NCBI GenBank assembly: GCA_032622095.1
Contig: CP136062.1
Coordinates: 223,648,578 to 223,712,577, forward strand
Direction of reading: 5' to 3'
Origin: Siphonodentalium dalli
Lineage: Eukaryota > Mollusca > Scaphopoda > Gadilida > Siphonodentaliidae
Length of the DNA stretch: 64,000 nt
The notes below the pieces were generated by a model that saw only the letters and a program-made list of their open reading frames with translations, ran no database searches and was not told where the DNA came from. Below are positions 10,855-20,826 of this stretch, piece by piece; position 1 is the first letter of the stretch; every line of letters starts with the position of its first letter. The position numbers and the translations under genes were made by a program.

Positions 10855-11283
10855 ACTAAATAATAATAATGGTGCTTACATAGTGCTTATCTCTCCAACA
10901 TAATAGACCTTAAGCACTTCACAATTGCACTCACACAATTTGACTTTAATCCTCAATGAAGTTGCTAAACGGAGCGAAAATATAAAATTACCGTCCAGGC
11001 TGATCCAAGAGAATAAAAATTTCCCTAGAATAGTTTAATATGCACTTGTTGGCAAGTTATTGACAATTGTTTGTATTAGACCTAGTTAGATGTAAAAGGT
11101 AACACCCAAACTGCTTGTAATGCTCACGTTACATACACAGATATTCACATTTTCACACATCTATCTAGACATCGATCTGTTTTAGCCTGCTGATATAATT
11201 GAGTTGACTATAATAATTTTGCTTATATAGCACGTATCCCAAATACCAGATGGGCCCTAAGCACTTCACATTATTACCCCAGC
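10855..11283 (+). repeat. Two copies of an 'AATAATGGTGCTTACATAG' dispersed motif
   Basis: 10857-10940 and 11205-11283 share TAATAAT..GCTTA.ATAG and CTTAAGCACTTCACA. This ~80-bp motif looks like the 3' end of a dispersed retroposon. The stretch between is unremarkable AT-rich DNA. Confidence 0.55.
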
Positions 11284-11285
11284 TG

Positions 11286-11547
11286 TTAACCCTTTACCCA
11301 ACAGAAGGGGCCTGTGCCAATGCATTCTCTTATATATGCGAGTCGACCATAGGTCGCCTCGCATATATAAGAGAATGCATTGGCTTAACATATTAAAAAT
11401 TATAAAATTGTCAAAGAATGTAGAAAAATATTTTTTTTAGGCCAATGCATTCTCTTATATATGCGAGGCGACCTATGGTCGACTCGCATATATAAGAGAA
11501 TGCATTGGCACAGGGCATAACTGTAACCATCACAATGTGGTCAATGG
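11286..11547 (-). mobile_element. MITE family A, copy A3, truncated at right
   Basis: TTAA|CCCTTTACCCAACAG, two module-1 palindromes separated by a short AT spacer, then the subterminal sequence stops after CACAATGTGGTCAATGG and a different repeat begins. About 130 bp and one TIR are missing. Confidence 0.8.
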
Positions 11548-11760
11548 AAAAAGAACCTGCCAATCCAACATTTACAGATAAACAAAGATGGAATAACCCT
11601 CTTTTGAAACCCTCCCGATGACAAACCTGCATATCCGATAACCCATAGTTGAGATATATGAGCAGACGGACAGACGGACAGATGGTGCGGCCAGACAGAT
11701 GGACGCATGTAATCCAGTCTATCACCCCATCTTTTGGGATGGGGGTATAAAAACCTGCCT
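11548..11760 (-). repeat. Dispersed repeat tail with GACG/GACA end
   Basis: Contains CAGACGGACAGACGGACAG and GGGATGGGGGTATAAAA, typical of the 3' ends of the mollusc dispersed repeats. It directly abuts truncated A3. Confidence 0.55.
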
Positions 11761-12750
11761 ACCTGCCCATTTGAAGAAAAAAAGTGTATGAGAAACAGAT
11801 AATTAACTTTGTGTGGCCTAATTAATTTTCTTTTTTCATATTTTTTCTTCTTAAGTTTGTCCAAAACATCTATGTGGTGTATGAAAATAACACTAAATAA
11901 ATTATATCCTCTCAAGCTAATTTTTTATTAAAGGCCCAATTAATGTGATCTGGTGATTCGAAAATAAAGTGGGCCTTTAAATATTCCCTAATTTCCAATG
12001 CAACATATATTCATCTAAACAGGTTAAAGTGATTAAAGATCAAGCACAACATGAACAGGCTGGTGATGCAACCAATAAACACAAACACAAATAAAGGCAT
12101 GCAATAATTCTGTTTTACTCATCCCGTGCAATAATTCTGTTTTACTCATCCCATGCTTTGAAGACATGCTGCAGCATAATTTCTGGTTGAAAACCATATA
12201 GTTTGAGATACAATAAATGCATACATCATTCAGTCTTAAATGAGGAGAAATTCTATGATTTTACAATTTTTGCAAACCTAAAATTGTAAAACTGGGCAAA
12301 TGATGCCACGTTTTTAAAAGTATACTGTCTACAAGATGGAATGTCATCTATAGCATTCAATTTTATATTAATAATATATTAAACGGTATTAAAATGGCAA
12401 TAAATAAACAAATCCGTACTTTATTCTGAAGCCACAAATTTCCTCATCAAATAGTTTAAAATATAACCAGCTTTAAGTTCACCTCTTTGTAAAACAGTAA
12501 AATAAAAGAGAGAAAGAAAAACACACATGACAATTCAATGCTCCTCGATGTTTATTAAATTTGATAAACCTTAATGAATCAAATCGGGACAGACAGTGAA
12601 GGGAATATTTGTACATTTTTCACTAAATATTGAGAGTATTCAAATTTGTATATCTTTGTTGAAATTTATTCCAGCATAAAGCTCCAGTATATGAATGGGA
12701 ACATTTCAGAGTATGGGTGTAAATATGATTTTGTTCATGCTGAGGCCTTT
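11761..12750. other. No gene; small MITE and a 27-bp direct repeat
   Basis: At 11928-11980 is a 53-bp miniature of family L (TTAAAGGCCCA ... TGGGCCTTTAA). At about 12104-12160 GCAATAATTCTGTTTTACTC is repeated twice in tandem. Otherwise AT-rich with no exon. Confidence 0.6.
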
Positions 12751-13217
12751 TCAACCCTTTACCCAACAGAACGGCCCTGTGCCAATGCATTCTCTTATAT
12801 ATGCGAGTCGACCATAGGTCGCCTCGCATATATAAGAGAATGCATTGGCTTAACACATATTAACAATGATAAAATAGTCAAAGAATGTAGAAAAATATTA
12901 TAAAAATTGTAAAAAAAATGTAAGAAAATATTATAAAATTGTTAAAGAATGTAAGAAAAAAAGGTAAAAAGTGTTAAAAAAAGAATTTGTTTAGGCCAAT
13001 GCATTCTCTTATATATGCGAGGCGACCTATGGTCGACTCGCATATATAAGAGAATGCATTGGCACAGGGCATAACTGTAACCATCACAATGTGGTCAATG
13101 AACCGGTTCCAATGATATCCATATTTGTATGGTGTTATTGAGACAGACCGAAGATATTTTAGGCTGTTGAAGCTTTATTTGGGCGTTTTTGGCCGTTTTT
13201 TTTGGGTAAAGGGTTAA
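12751..13217 (-). mobile_element. MITE family A, copy A4 (full length)
   Basis: Left end TCAA|CCCTTTACCCAACAG (one change from TTAA), two palindromes with a long A-rich spacer, subterminal CAAATATGG-type sequence, right end TTTGGGTAAAGGG|TTAA. Confidence 0.82.
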
Positions 13218-13262
13218 ATAACTGAACTGAAGAAAAATTTTGATTCTGGAAAAAAGTCTCAT

Positions 13263-13345
13263 GCAAGCCTACAAATAGTGTGTCTGTCATTTTAAGAATG
13301 AGGTCCCCAGAGGGTGAAATTTAGTGATGCTATCCTGAAAAATAC
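13263..13345 (+). mobile_element. F-family MITE fragment F3
   Basis: CAAGCCTACAAATAGTGTGTCTGTCATTTT..AGAATGAGGTCCCCAGAG, the left end of an F element. It stops inside the first arm. Confidence 0.65.
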
Positions 13346-13955
13346 ATGCTATAGAAAGCCTGCTGTTACCTTTGAGGGGGGTGTCTTCCTCTAGGTTACA
13401 TTATAAATGTCTATATGATATTGTCAAATAGCTTAACTTGACAAATAGAGGAATCAAATGTGATATCTATGTGTATTGATTTCATGTATATACGATGGAG
13501 TATAATTTGTGATTGCTAGCTCCCTACTTGCTTTACCGTTCCAGTAATGGCATAGGACATAAACATAGTGTCCTGAGCTATGTATTAGAATTAATGTTAA
13601 TTAATTCTTATTATTTATGTCGATTGATCATCAACATTTGTATTCATATATTAATTGAATATTTCAAGATATTGCTTTAATAACAATATTCAATGTGAGA
13701 AATAAGCTTCTCAAACGATATTTACGTTGGGTGAAAGACTTGGTCTAACACGAAAACAGGATACATCGGATGGTATCCATGATAAACAATACTGTCAATA
13801 GTATCCAAAATAGATTGGAAATTCCCAAACGGAATGCCTACTCAAATGTTGTCAATGGGCTTACTTGTCTCAACGACGGGGTACCTTAGTACTAATATAT
13901 CGTTCAAGAGAACTTTGAGATCGTTACTGCTATCGTCTGGATTGACCAAAATATT
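13346..13955. other. No gene recognised
   Basis: AT-rich intron sequence of RELCH. No exon or repeat recognised. Confidence 0.4.
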
Positions 13956-13959
13956 ATGA

Positions 13960-14131
13960 GATTGTGTTCCCTTACGGAGGGGGGGGGGAAGCCTTTTATA
14001 CCCCGGGATTGCGTTCCCTAGAGGGCACTCAGTATGTTCCCTTATAGTCACGTGACTGCGTTCCCTCACAAGACTGTGTTCCCTTACTGGGCACGCACTG
14101 CGTTCCCTGCTCTTGGAGGGCATGCAGTGCA
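13960..14131 (-). repeat. GTTCCCT-type degenerate minisatellite
   Basis: Seven or so irregular repeats of (CT)GCGTTCCCT/GTTCCCTTA spaced 15-30 bp. Just after it (14170-14202) is a short palindrome, ACAAACCGGAAG/CTTCTGGTTTGT. Confidence 0.6.
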
Positions 14132-14385
14132 TTCCTAGTAACCGTACCTAACCAAGCGCACAGTAATTTCACAAACCGGAAGTTAAGCTTCTGGTTTGTG
14201 ACGTCATCAGTAAACAATGTGTTAGCAATTCACAATGAATAACATGACAAATAATATTACTTGAGCAAATAAAATACTGATATACGAACCAAAGTTTCCA
14301 AACGGGTTATTTTATGAATGAGGCGAATGGTTGATAACTGAACAAATATGAAATGACGCGCTGCTAAATGAAACCTAACTTCATT

Positions 14386-15150
14386 ACACCGCCTATTTCA
14401 AACTAGGTCAATTCAAAACCATTTTACAATTTCAAGATAATATATTTTATTATATGCTTCCCCATTAAATAGTGGGAAATTGTCGTGGCGTAGAACGACA
14501 GAGGCTATGGATAACACTGACCGAAGCGATTGATAACATAACATTATCACCCTCTCGGAGATCACTTTCGGTTTATAATTTATGTAACATTGCCAATTCT
14601 AACTGCAAATGTCCAAGTTTTCTAACAATTTTCAGTGAACTGAAGAACAAAACAAGCAGTTTTTGGGAATTAAAAAAAGTAGCGCATATAATAAAATGAT
14701 TATCTCAATTGCAGCTACAAGGAAATACAGAATTTCGCGGCTCGTGGAAATTGTGTATTACCTTGTGTAGCCACTCATGAGATAACACAGGTATTCAACC
14801 AAAACCTGTAAGTATTCTTTTTATTTTATATTGATAGCCCAACCCAAATTTTAACAGAAACAATCCACTAAACCAAATTATAAACCAGGGGTGCGCAAGG
14901 TGGAGCTAGTCGATCAACGTAACCTGTAGTTTACAACAAAATTTGAAAAGATTGGGGACTATAAAGTATGTTTCTTCATATTTTGGGAAAGTCTGCAAAG
15001 TAGATAATATAGAACATAAGCCTGTCTATTTCAAACTGGGTCAATTCAAAACCATTTTATGATTTCAAGATAAAATATTATTTTTGTTTTCATATTGACT
15101 GACAAACCCAATTTTTTACAGAGACAATCCATCAAACCAAGTTATAAAAA
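14386..15150 (+). repeat. Diverged direct repeat pair in RELCH intron
   Basis: CTAGGTCAATTCAAAACCATTTTA (about 14401) and ACAGAAACAATCCACTAAACC (about 14857) recur as GGGTCAATTCAAAACC (about 15031) and ACAGAGACAATCCATCAAACC (about 15118). An old local duplication with ~370 bp of extra sequence in the first copy. No gene seen. Confidence 0.55.
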
Positions 15151-15251
15151 AGGCCTAAGCAATGTAGCCTGTAATGTACTAGAAAATGTGAAGGAGCACT
15201 GATTTGTCATGATAGGAAACACCAAAACCAGAACTTTGGAAGTGCCTTAAC

Positions 15252-15410
15252 CAATTGTTCCAGATCTCTGAGGAATGAATTGAGTAAACTATGCTGAAGC
15301 TTATCGAGTTCGTACGCCCACGCGGCGAAGGACGGCAGCAAAAAGTGTAGCGCTGACGCCAGCACTTTATCCGATGAATCCTTCATGGATGTCTTCAATA
15401 ACTCCGCTCC
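15252..15410 (-). CDS. RELCH: RELCH exon (k) - HEAT repeat, LPSFAAWAYEL
   Basis: 53 codons, phase 0 to 0. Acceptor TTCTATTTACAG|GGAGCG, donor AATTG|GTTAAG. It encodes GAELLKTSMKDSSDKVLASA, LHFLLPSFAAWAYELDKLQ and HSLLNSFLRDLEQL, matching the family's FLPAYAAWTTELGNLQ block. The donor is the weaker border: GTTAAG is chosen because it preserves phase 0 and ends where homologues change exon. A family B MITE begins only 27 bp upstream of the acceptor. Confidence 0.92.
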
Positions 15411-15436
15411 CTGTAAATAGAAGAAAAGGTTGTAAG

Positions 15437-15869
15437 CATATGTGACCCGCCATATCAAATCCAGTTGGAAGTCGGGATTTTTTCACCCTGTGCCAATGCA
15501 TTCTCTTATATATGCAAGTCGACCATAGGTCGCCTCGCATATATAAGAGAATGCATTGGCCTAACAATTTTTTACAATTTTAATAATTTTTTCTTGTATT
15601 CTTTAACAATTTTATAATTTCACCCATACAGAGCCCCAGACAAACATGAGCAGACAACACTCTTCTATATGCTTCTATAATGTGTGGGGCTCCCTGCAGG
15701 GTAATGGATGTTTTTTATTTTATGTCCTAAAAATTGTAATAAACATTTATTTAAAAAACATGATAAAAAATTGTTAGGCCAATGCATTCTCGACTCGCAT
15801 ATATAAGAGAATGCATTGGCACAGGGTAAAAAAATCCCGACTTCCGACTGGATTTGATATGGTGGGTCT
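15437..15869 (+). mobile_element. MITE family B, copy B1, 27 bp from a splice acceptor
   Basis: CATATG|TGACCCGCCATATCAAATCC and AAGTCGGGATTTTTT lead into CCCTGTG and module 1 (15493-15561). The centre carries hairpin module 2 (AGAGCCCCAGACAAAC ... TGTGTGGGGCTCC, about 15630-15695). On the right is a shortened palindrome lacking its middle, then the mirrored TIR. The left end lies 27 bp upstream of the RELCH exon (k) acceptor, so the branch-point region is MITE-adjacent. Confidence 0.82.
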
Positions 15870-15870
15870 A

Positions 15871-15957
15871 TTAACCCATAGAGAGCCCCACACAGCCTGG
15901 AGCAGACGACACTATGTAGTGCATGCTTCCATCTGTGTGAGGCTCCCTGTGGGTTGA
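15871..15957. mobile_element. Solo module-2 mini-MITE (TTAA|CCCATAGAGAGCCCC)
   Basis: 79 bp between TTAA (15871-15874) and TTGA (15954-15957). Inverted ends CCCATAGAGAGCCCCACACAG and GTGTGAGGCTCCCTGTGGG enclose AGCAGACGACACT. It is the same hairpin module as in family B centres and in the 127-bp array. Confidence 0.75.
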
Positions 15958-15982
15958 TATGGCGGGACAGATATGATAGGTT

Positions 15983-16108
15983 GATAAATACATCATATAT
16001 TGATATACCGGCATCATGTGCTCTGATAAATACATCATATATTGATATACCGGCATCATGTGCTCTGATAAATACATCATATATTGATATACCGGCATCA
16101 TGTGCTCT
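15983..16108 (+). repeat. 42-bp minisatellite, 3 copies
   Basis: Three identical 42-bp units (GATAAATACATCATATATTG ... CATGTGCTCT). It opens short repeated frames on both strands that are not genes. Confidence 0.95.
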
Positions 16109-16462
16109 GAAAAATAATTCCCAAAGTCACAGCCATCTCCAGCCATTTTCAATTTTTCGCCAGAAGTCAGACAAATGCTCTTTATTTCTACCATATCAGG
16201 AATAGACTAACACGGAACGCTCTTTTCTGTTCCATGTTGAGCAAATGGTTGTTTTTGTTCGGGATCCAAACACCGTGTTCATAGTTGTATTTGTCATTAC
16301 TTCAATGTGTCCTTTTGGGTTACAGAACGCTTGTAGAAAGGTAGTTCAGATATTTATCGACCAATTTCGATACCAGGAAAAATTCAAAAGAGAATAATAT
16401 TATGTGTATTTTGGAGCGCAAACTGCCATGTGACTTTAACTAACAATAGTTCAGTGAGAAGA

Positions 16463-16563
16463 AACAAGAGCATCGCTAGGGCATGGTAAAATATGCCTGT
16501 GGTAATTCCAACAAAGGGCCATAACTCTTGCGAAAACTTGACCTGTATTTTGGGATAGTAAAC
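16463..16563 (+). repeat. Bivalve-type dispersed repeat fragment
   Basis: CAACAAAGGGCCATAACTC and ACCTGTATTTTGGGAT, the same family as 4554-6128, running directly into duplicated RELCH exon-edge sequence at about 16564. Confidence 0.65.
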
Positions 16564-16772
16564 TCACTGGACATATTTATCAGGATCGGAGATGCACAGT
16601 TATGAATTTGGGCGAGCTGTCTGCCTTACCTGGACATGTTTCAGTGTTCTGTCTGCCTTACCTGGACATATTTCAGTGTTCTGTCTGCCTTACCTGGACA
16701 TGTTTCAGTGTGCTATCTGCCTTACCTGGAGATATTTATCAGTTATGAATTTTGGTGTGCTGTCTGCCTTAC
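16564..16772 (-). repeat. Tandem copies of the RELCH exon (j) donor edge
   Basis: Reading the minus strand, ATGTCCAG|GTAAGGCAGACAG, the exon's last bases plus donor, is repeated at about 16616-16640, 16651-16670, 16681-16703 and 16716-16733 before the genuine copy at 16761-16780. A further piece of exon interior (CATCTCCGATCCTGATAAAT) is at about 16570-16592. Several copies retain an intact GT donor. Confidence 0.85.
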
Positions 16773-16913
16773 CTGGACATATTTATCAGGATCGGAGATG
16801 AAGCCAGTAAGAATAGCCAGACTCTTAACGACGGCTTCTCTCACTTCCTCGTCTTTATCATCTAACAACATCTGCTGCAGCATGGACATAACCAGCGAGC
16901 TGCGAATCTCATT
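16773..16913 (-). CDS. RELCH: RELCH exon (j) - HEAT repeat, EIRSSLVMSMLQQML
   Basis: 47 codons, phase 0 to 0. Acceptor TTCGTTGTAG|AATGAG, donor GTCCAG|GTAAGG. It encodes NEIRSSLVMSMLQQMLLDDK, then DEEVREAVVKSLAILTGFIS and DPDKYVQ, a near-identical match to RELCH. Both edges are duplicated in the flanking introns: five further copies of acceptor plus the first ~47 bp of the exon upstream (to 17250), and four partial copies of the donor edge downstream (16594-16772). Which acceptor is used in vivo cannot be told; 17242 has the best pyrimidine tract (TTATTTTCAG) but is followed only by a partial exon. Confidence 0.95.
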
Positions 16914-17250
16914 CTACAACGAATAAACAATAAATAACATCTGCTGCAGCATGGACATAACCAGCGAGCTGCGAATCTCATTCTACAACAATAAATAACA
17001 TCTGCTGCAGCATGGACATAACCAGCGAGCTGCGAATCTCATTCTACAACGAATAAACAATAAATAACATCTGCTGCAGCATGGACATAACCAGCGAGCT
17101 GCGAATCTCATTCTACAACAATAAATAACATCTGCTGCAGCATGGACATAACCAGCGAGCTGCGAATCTCATTCTACAACGAATAAACAATAAATAACAT
17201 CTGCTGTAGCATGGACATAAACAGCGAGCTGCAAATCTCATTCTGAAAAT
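16914..17250 (-). repeat. Five extra copies of the RELCH exon (j) acceptor edge
   Basis: Units alternate 69 and 61 bp (a 130-bp higher-order period). On the minus strand each holds ...GTAG|AATGAGATTCGCAGC and about 47 bp of the exon, then diverts to TTATTTATTG intron sequence. Potential exon starts are at 16982, 17043, 17112, 17173 and 17242 besides 16913. Only the 16913 copy continues into the rest of the exon. Confidence 0.9.
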
Positions 17251-17384
17251 AATGCTTGATTTCTCTTAATCCATAGAACATGACAGGATATTGAGAATAG
17301 AGATTATATACAAAAGATCGTAGAATGAGAAGGAACATACATAATATACAACAATCTCCCGAGTCCAGATCAACATGGCGTATG

Positions 17385-17668
17385 GTCATCTTCATTATCA
17401 TCATCATTATCGCTGCCTTCATCATCGTCATCAACATCATCATCTTATCGTCATCCTCATCTTGTCATTACCATAGGCATTGTCATCATCGTCTCACTCA
17501 TCATCGTCGCTTCTTCGTCATTATTTGTCATCATCGTCGTCGCCTTTGTTATAAACATAGCCATCATGGTCATATCGTCATCATCATTGTCATCATCATC
17601 ATCATCAGTATGATTGTCAATATAAACAACAGCATCATCATCATCATCATCACCATCGCATTTAAATG
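17385..17668 (+). repeat. (ATC)n imperfect microsatellite
   Basis: About 280 bp of ATC/GTC/ATT triplets. Open frames here encode runs of I, H and S and are not genes. Confidence 0.95.
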
Positions 17669-18075
17669 TCTACAAAAAACATATACAAGCAAGGGAATGA
17701 CCATTGGGAATCTCATCAGACTGTCTGCCACTGACTGTATGATTCAAACTAGGGTCCTGGACATTTCAACTGATTTGATTCGAAATCGGGTCCCTGATTC
17801 AAATTTTTATCGAATCTTTTCCATCCGGTGCATTCCCATGATTTCTTTAGACGATATAGTACATACAACACTGGTCTTGCGCTAAAAAACTTGGCGATAC
17901 CAACGAATGCGCGCACATACAGATAACACTGTCGCAAATTATCTATAAATAGACAGCACTGTAAACCCATCGCGATTCCAGGAGTTGCAGGTCACAATGG
18001 AATTACATATAAACTAATTCAGCATATCTCACAGTCTGTGTATACTGCCATAGGTCAAGGAAATCAGAATGATAC
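17669..18075. other. No gene recognised
   Basis: Intron of RELCH, unremarkable. GATTCAAAC.AGGG and GGGTCC fragments recur weakly. Confidence 0.4.
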
Positions 18076-18083
18076 AACTTAAA

Positions 18084-18337
18084 CAAGCCTTGAAATAGGG
18101 TGTCTGTCATTTGCAGAATGAGGTCCCCAGAGGGTGAATTTAGTGATGCTACCCCGCATAGTGGGCTAGCATCACCAAATTCACCCTCTGGGGACCTCAT
18201 TCTGCTTACACCTCAGCAGAATGAGGTCCCCAAAGGGAGAATTTGGTGATGCTAGCCCGCTATGCAGGGTAGCATCATTAAATTCACCCTCTGGGGACCT
18301 CATTCTGCATATGACAGACACCCTGTTTCAAGGCTTG
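18084..18337. mobile_element. hAT-type MITE F4 with perfect 8-bp target duplication
   Basis: TIRs CAAGCCTTGAAATAGGGTGTC and the complement ending AAGGCTTG, flanked by AACTTAAA at 18076-18083 and 18338-18345. The inside is two foldback arms of GCAGAATGAGGTCCCCAGAG...CTCTGGGGACCTCATTCTGC separated by TTACACCTCA. The 8-bp duplication places family F in the hAT superfamily. Confidence 0.88.
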
Positions 18338-18340
18338 AAC

Positions 18341-18690
18341 TTAAAGGTACACAATCCAATTTGATGTATCATCAGATTGCAACAATAACATTTCTTCAAA
18401 AGATGCTTTAAATACCAAAAAATAATGCCTACCACTGTCAACTCTGGTATAAAATTTTCCAGAACATGTTATATATCAACATTTTGTTCAATGCAATTTT
18501 GTATCAAGAGTATGTCGGTCGGCTCGTCGAATATTTGCTAGGCCGTCAAATATTTCATGTGGAGAAAAATCGATATCTGATAATTCTGAGCTTTAATGGG
18601 TGGGTTCCTAAACTCAAATTAAATATTTTTTACCCCCGAAGCCAAAGAAATGGTAATTTAGAAGCAATATTTGGTTTACAAAAGAATAAG
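18341..18690 (+). repeat. Dispersed repeat G1 (TTAAAGGTAC...)
   Basis: Starts TTAAAGGTACACAATCC and contains CATCAGATTGCAACAA, TATCAACATTTTGTTCA and TCTGAGCTTTAATGGG. It is recognisably the same as 30174-30605. No domain in either. Confidence 0.7.
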
Positions 18691-18721
18691 TTCGGAAGCA
18701 CATTATAAAGAGTTACTCCCC

Positions 18722-18800
18722 AACCACCACTCTTCTGTGCCTGACATTTGCAGAATGAGGTCTCCAGAGGGGGAATTTAATTATGCTACCCCGAGCATAT
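18722..18800 (+). mobile_element. F-family MITE fragment F7
   Basis: CTGTGCCTGACATTTGCAGAATGAGGTCTCCAGAGG then TTATGCTACCCC. Only the first part of one arm. Confidence 0.65.
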
Positions 18801-18854
18801 ACCATATATATATTTGGCAGTGGGGGCCGCAGTGGGACTGAAAAATATACACTA

Positions 18855-18951
18855 CTTACAGGTAAATATGTTTCCAATGTGCTACATAAATATGATGCCA
18901 AGGCGCTACATAAATATGATGCCAAGGCGCCACAAACTATACATTACTTAC
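18855..18951 (-). repeat. Tandem copies of the RELCH exon (i) donor edge
   Basis: On the minus strand the exon's last bases, GCGCCTTGGCATCATATTTA, recur twice (about 18890-18912 and 18914-18935). A further unit ends ACATATTTACCT|GTAAGT (donor at about 18857), the same donor as the genuine exon. The duplicated edge is thus followed by a second usable donor about 95 bp downstream. Confidence 0.85.
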
Positions 18952-19023
18952 AGGTAAATATGATGCCAAGGCGCCACAAGCTTCAGCTACTAGCAACCGT
19001 CGCTCCACATATTTATTGCTTAT
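18952..19023 (-). CDS. RELCH: RELCH exon (i) - HEAT repeat, RRLLVAEACGAL
   Basis: 24 codons, phase 0 to 0. Acceptor TTTTTACAG|ATAAGC, donor TTACCT|GTAAGT. It encodes ISNKYVERRLLVAEACGA and LASYLP, aligned with the family's INHKYPERRLLVAESCGALAPYLP. The 3' edge, including the donor, is partly repeated three times in the downstream intron (18860-18951): GCGCCTTGGCATCATATTTA motifs and a second intact ACCT|GTAAGT. Confidence 0.95.
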
Positions 19024-19405
19024 CTGTAAAAAGAAATATATAAATATACGTTATAAGCATGGCGTCTGATTTATAAGCGAAATAACGGTCACAAGCGCCT
19101 GGAGGACACACATAGTGTTTATTTTGCTTGTAACTCGGACACCGTGCTTATAAGATATTTATAACACCCAATCAGCTCAAGAAATTTACAATAAGTGATG
19201 AGTTTCTCTTACCAATTAAATGTGTGGTCAGTCTTACAAACCTGGTCCGGTGAATACAAATCAATACTCCATAATCGATATTACACACATTTAGTTCAAC
19301 GCATTGTTAAATAATATGTCTTATAATGGAGTCTGTATAGATTTTGTGTTAATCATGGATTAATTAAAGAACACACTACTCTTCTCTTCTTTTGTGCATT
19401 ACTCA
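19024..19405. other. No gene recognised
   Basis: RELCH intron upstream of exon (i). No exon or element seen. Confidence 0.4.
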
Positions 19406-19407
19406 TA

Positions 19408-20824
19408 CCGTACTGACCCGGCTCAAAGCCCATGCCCGTGTTTAAGCCCACCCATATATTTTGGCCAAATTGCATGCACAGGGGTATATTTGTGTTTAAG
19501 CCCACCCCAAATTTTGTTCAATTTCAGCGGTGGTAAGTAAGTATTTGCTAATGATACTTCCCAAATAAATAATTCCAATATAACGGGAAGTATATTCACA
19601 AACGATCGGTGACAGCGATAATGTCACGAAAAATGGAAAGTTATACTTCGTAGGCAAGTGATAATAATAAATAAAATGAAATAAAGTGAATCTTAAAATC
19701 TCATTTGTTTATTCAATTATACTTTCTGGGGGAAACCAATCGTCGACAGACGTCAAATACAAAAGAATGCAATCGCTAACGGCGTATATCTGAGAACGCG
19801 GTAAACATCAGTCAATTCAAAGAGTCACATGCGTGCATCGCGCACATGTCAACAACAGTACTGTAAAAACATATTCTTTGTATGTCGGTATGTTCCTACA
19901 TGTGGCCAAACACATAAAGAACTCATTCCCTGGTTATGTAAACACACAGTGGGTATAATAATGGGGACTTGTCATCCACAACACCCCAACAGCAAAAGAT
20001 GCCTTCAAAAAAAGAGATACCGATGTCGTATTGGTACCCGGTGGTTAGTATATAATAATCATTAATTAAAAATTTTAAACTGCTATTTTTCACGTTTTAC
20101 GGTATAGACTATAGTATAAACATTAATCTGGGAGCGATAACTCTAAACATTCAAACACGTGGTTTTTTGTATACGTATTTACATCGTCATTTCGTTAATT
20201 AACTGAACTCACTGGCTTTGTTAAATTGGTCACTATTGTTTTGTAACTCTGTGTAGACAACGGGCCATGAATAGAGCACTGGGTTCATTGTTATCCTAAT
20301 CGGATTAAGTCACTCTCTTATATGATGCACAATATTTCCCTGTACAATTTTCAGACATTTTTTAGTTATTATCTTTGGCTTCGATGACGACGGCAAAGTT
20401 GTGTTTTAATTATATTGTTTGAACATTGATATAAACTATATATATAGACTATAGATAGTGGATTTACCCAGCTGTCTGAAATGGCAGAAATCCGATGACC
20501 CATGATGCTTACAAACTGTCATTTATGGGAATTTTGGGCCATAAAACAAGACAAGAAGTAATATTTTAATATACACATCAAAATGAAAAAAATACTTTCT
20601 CAAAGTAACTTATACTTAACTTTATTTAATCTGGAAGTCGTGTATATTTCCCCGAAACTCTGTGTTGGATCGACTTTATTTTATGGATCTATTTCTTCAG
20701 TTTTACTGTCCCGATTTCTTGGGATTTTTGGTTTGCAAAGGGTCATATCCGAGTTTAAGCCCACTTGGATTTTTGAGCTCAAATAAAACAAAGGCCCCCT
20801 GGGCCTAAACGCGGGTCAGTACGG
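19408..20824. mobile_element. 1.4-kb TIR element, TA flanks (CCGTACTGACCCG)
   Basis: Left TA|CCGTACTGACCCGGCTCAAAG, right GCGGGTCAGTACGG|TA. GTTTAAGCCCAC recurs in both subterminal regions. The ~1.4 kb between has no transposase-like frame; the longest frames (78 and 67 codons) match nothing I recognise. A TA duplication suggests a Tc1/mariner-like or related group, but the termini alone do not decide. Confidence 0.7.
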
Positions 20825-20826
20825 TA

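Noticed and set aside
14472-14699. 75-codon ORF in the RELCH intron
   Set aside because: No homology recognised, and it lies inside an old intron duplication.
17325-17885. 186-codon ORF rich in I/H/S
   Set aside because: Produced by the ATC microsatellite.
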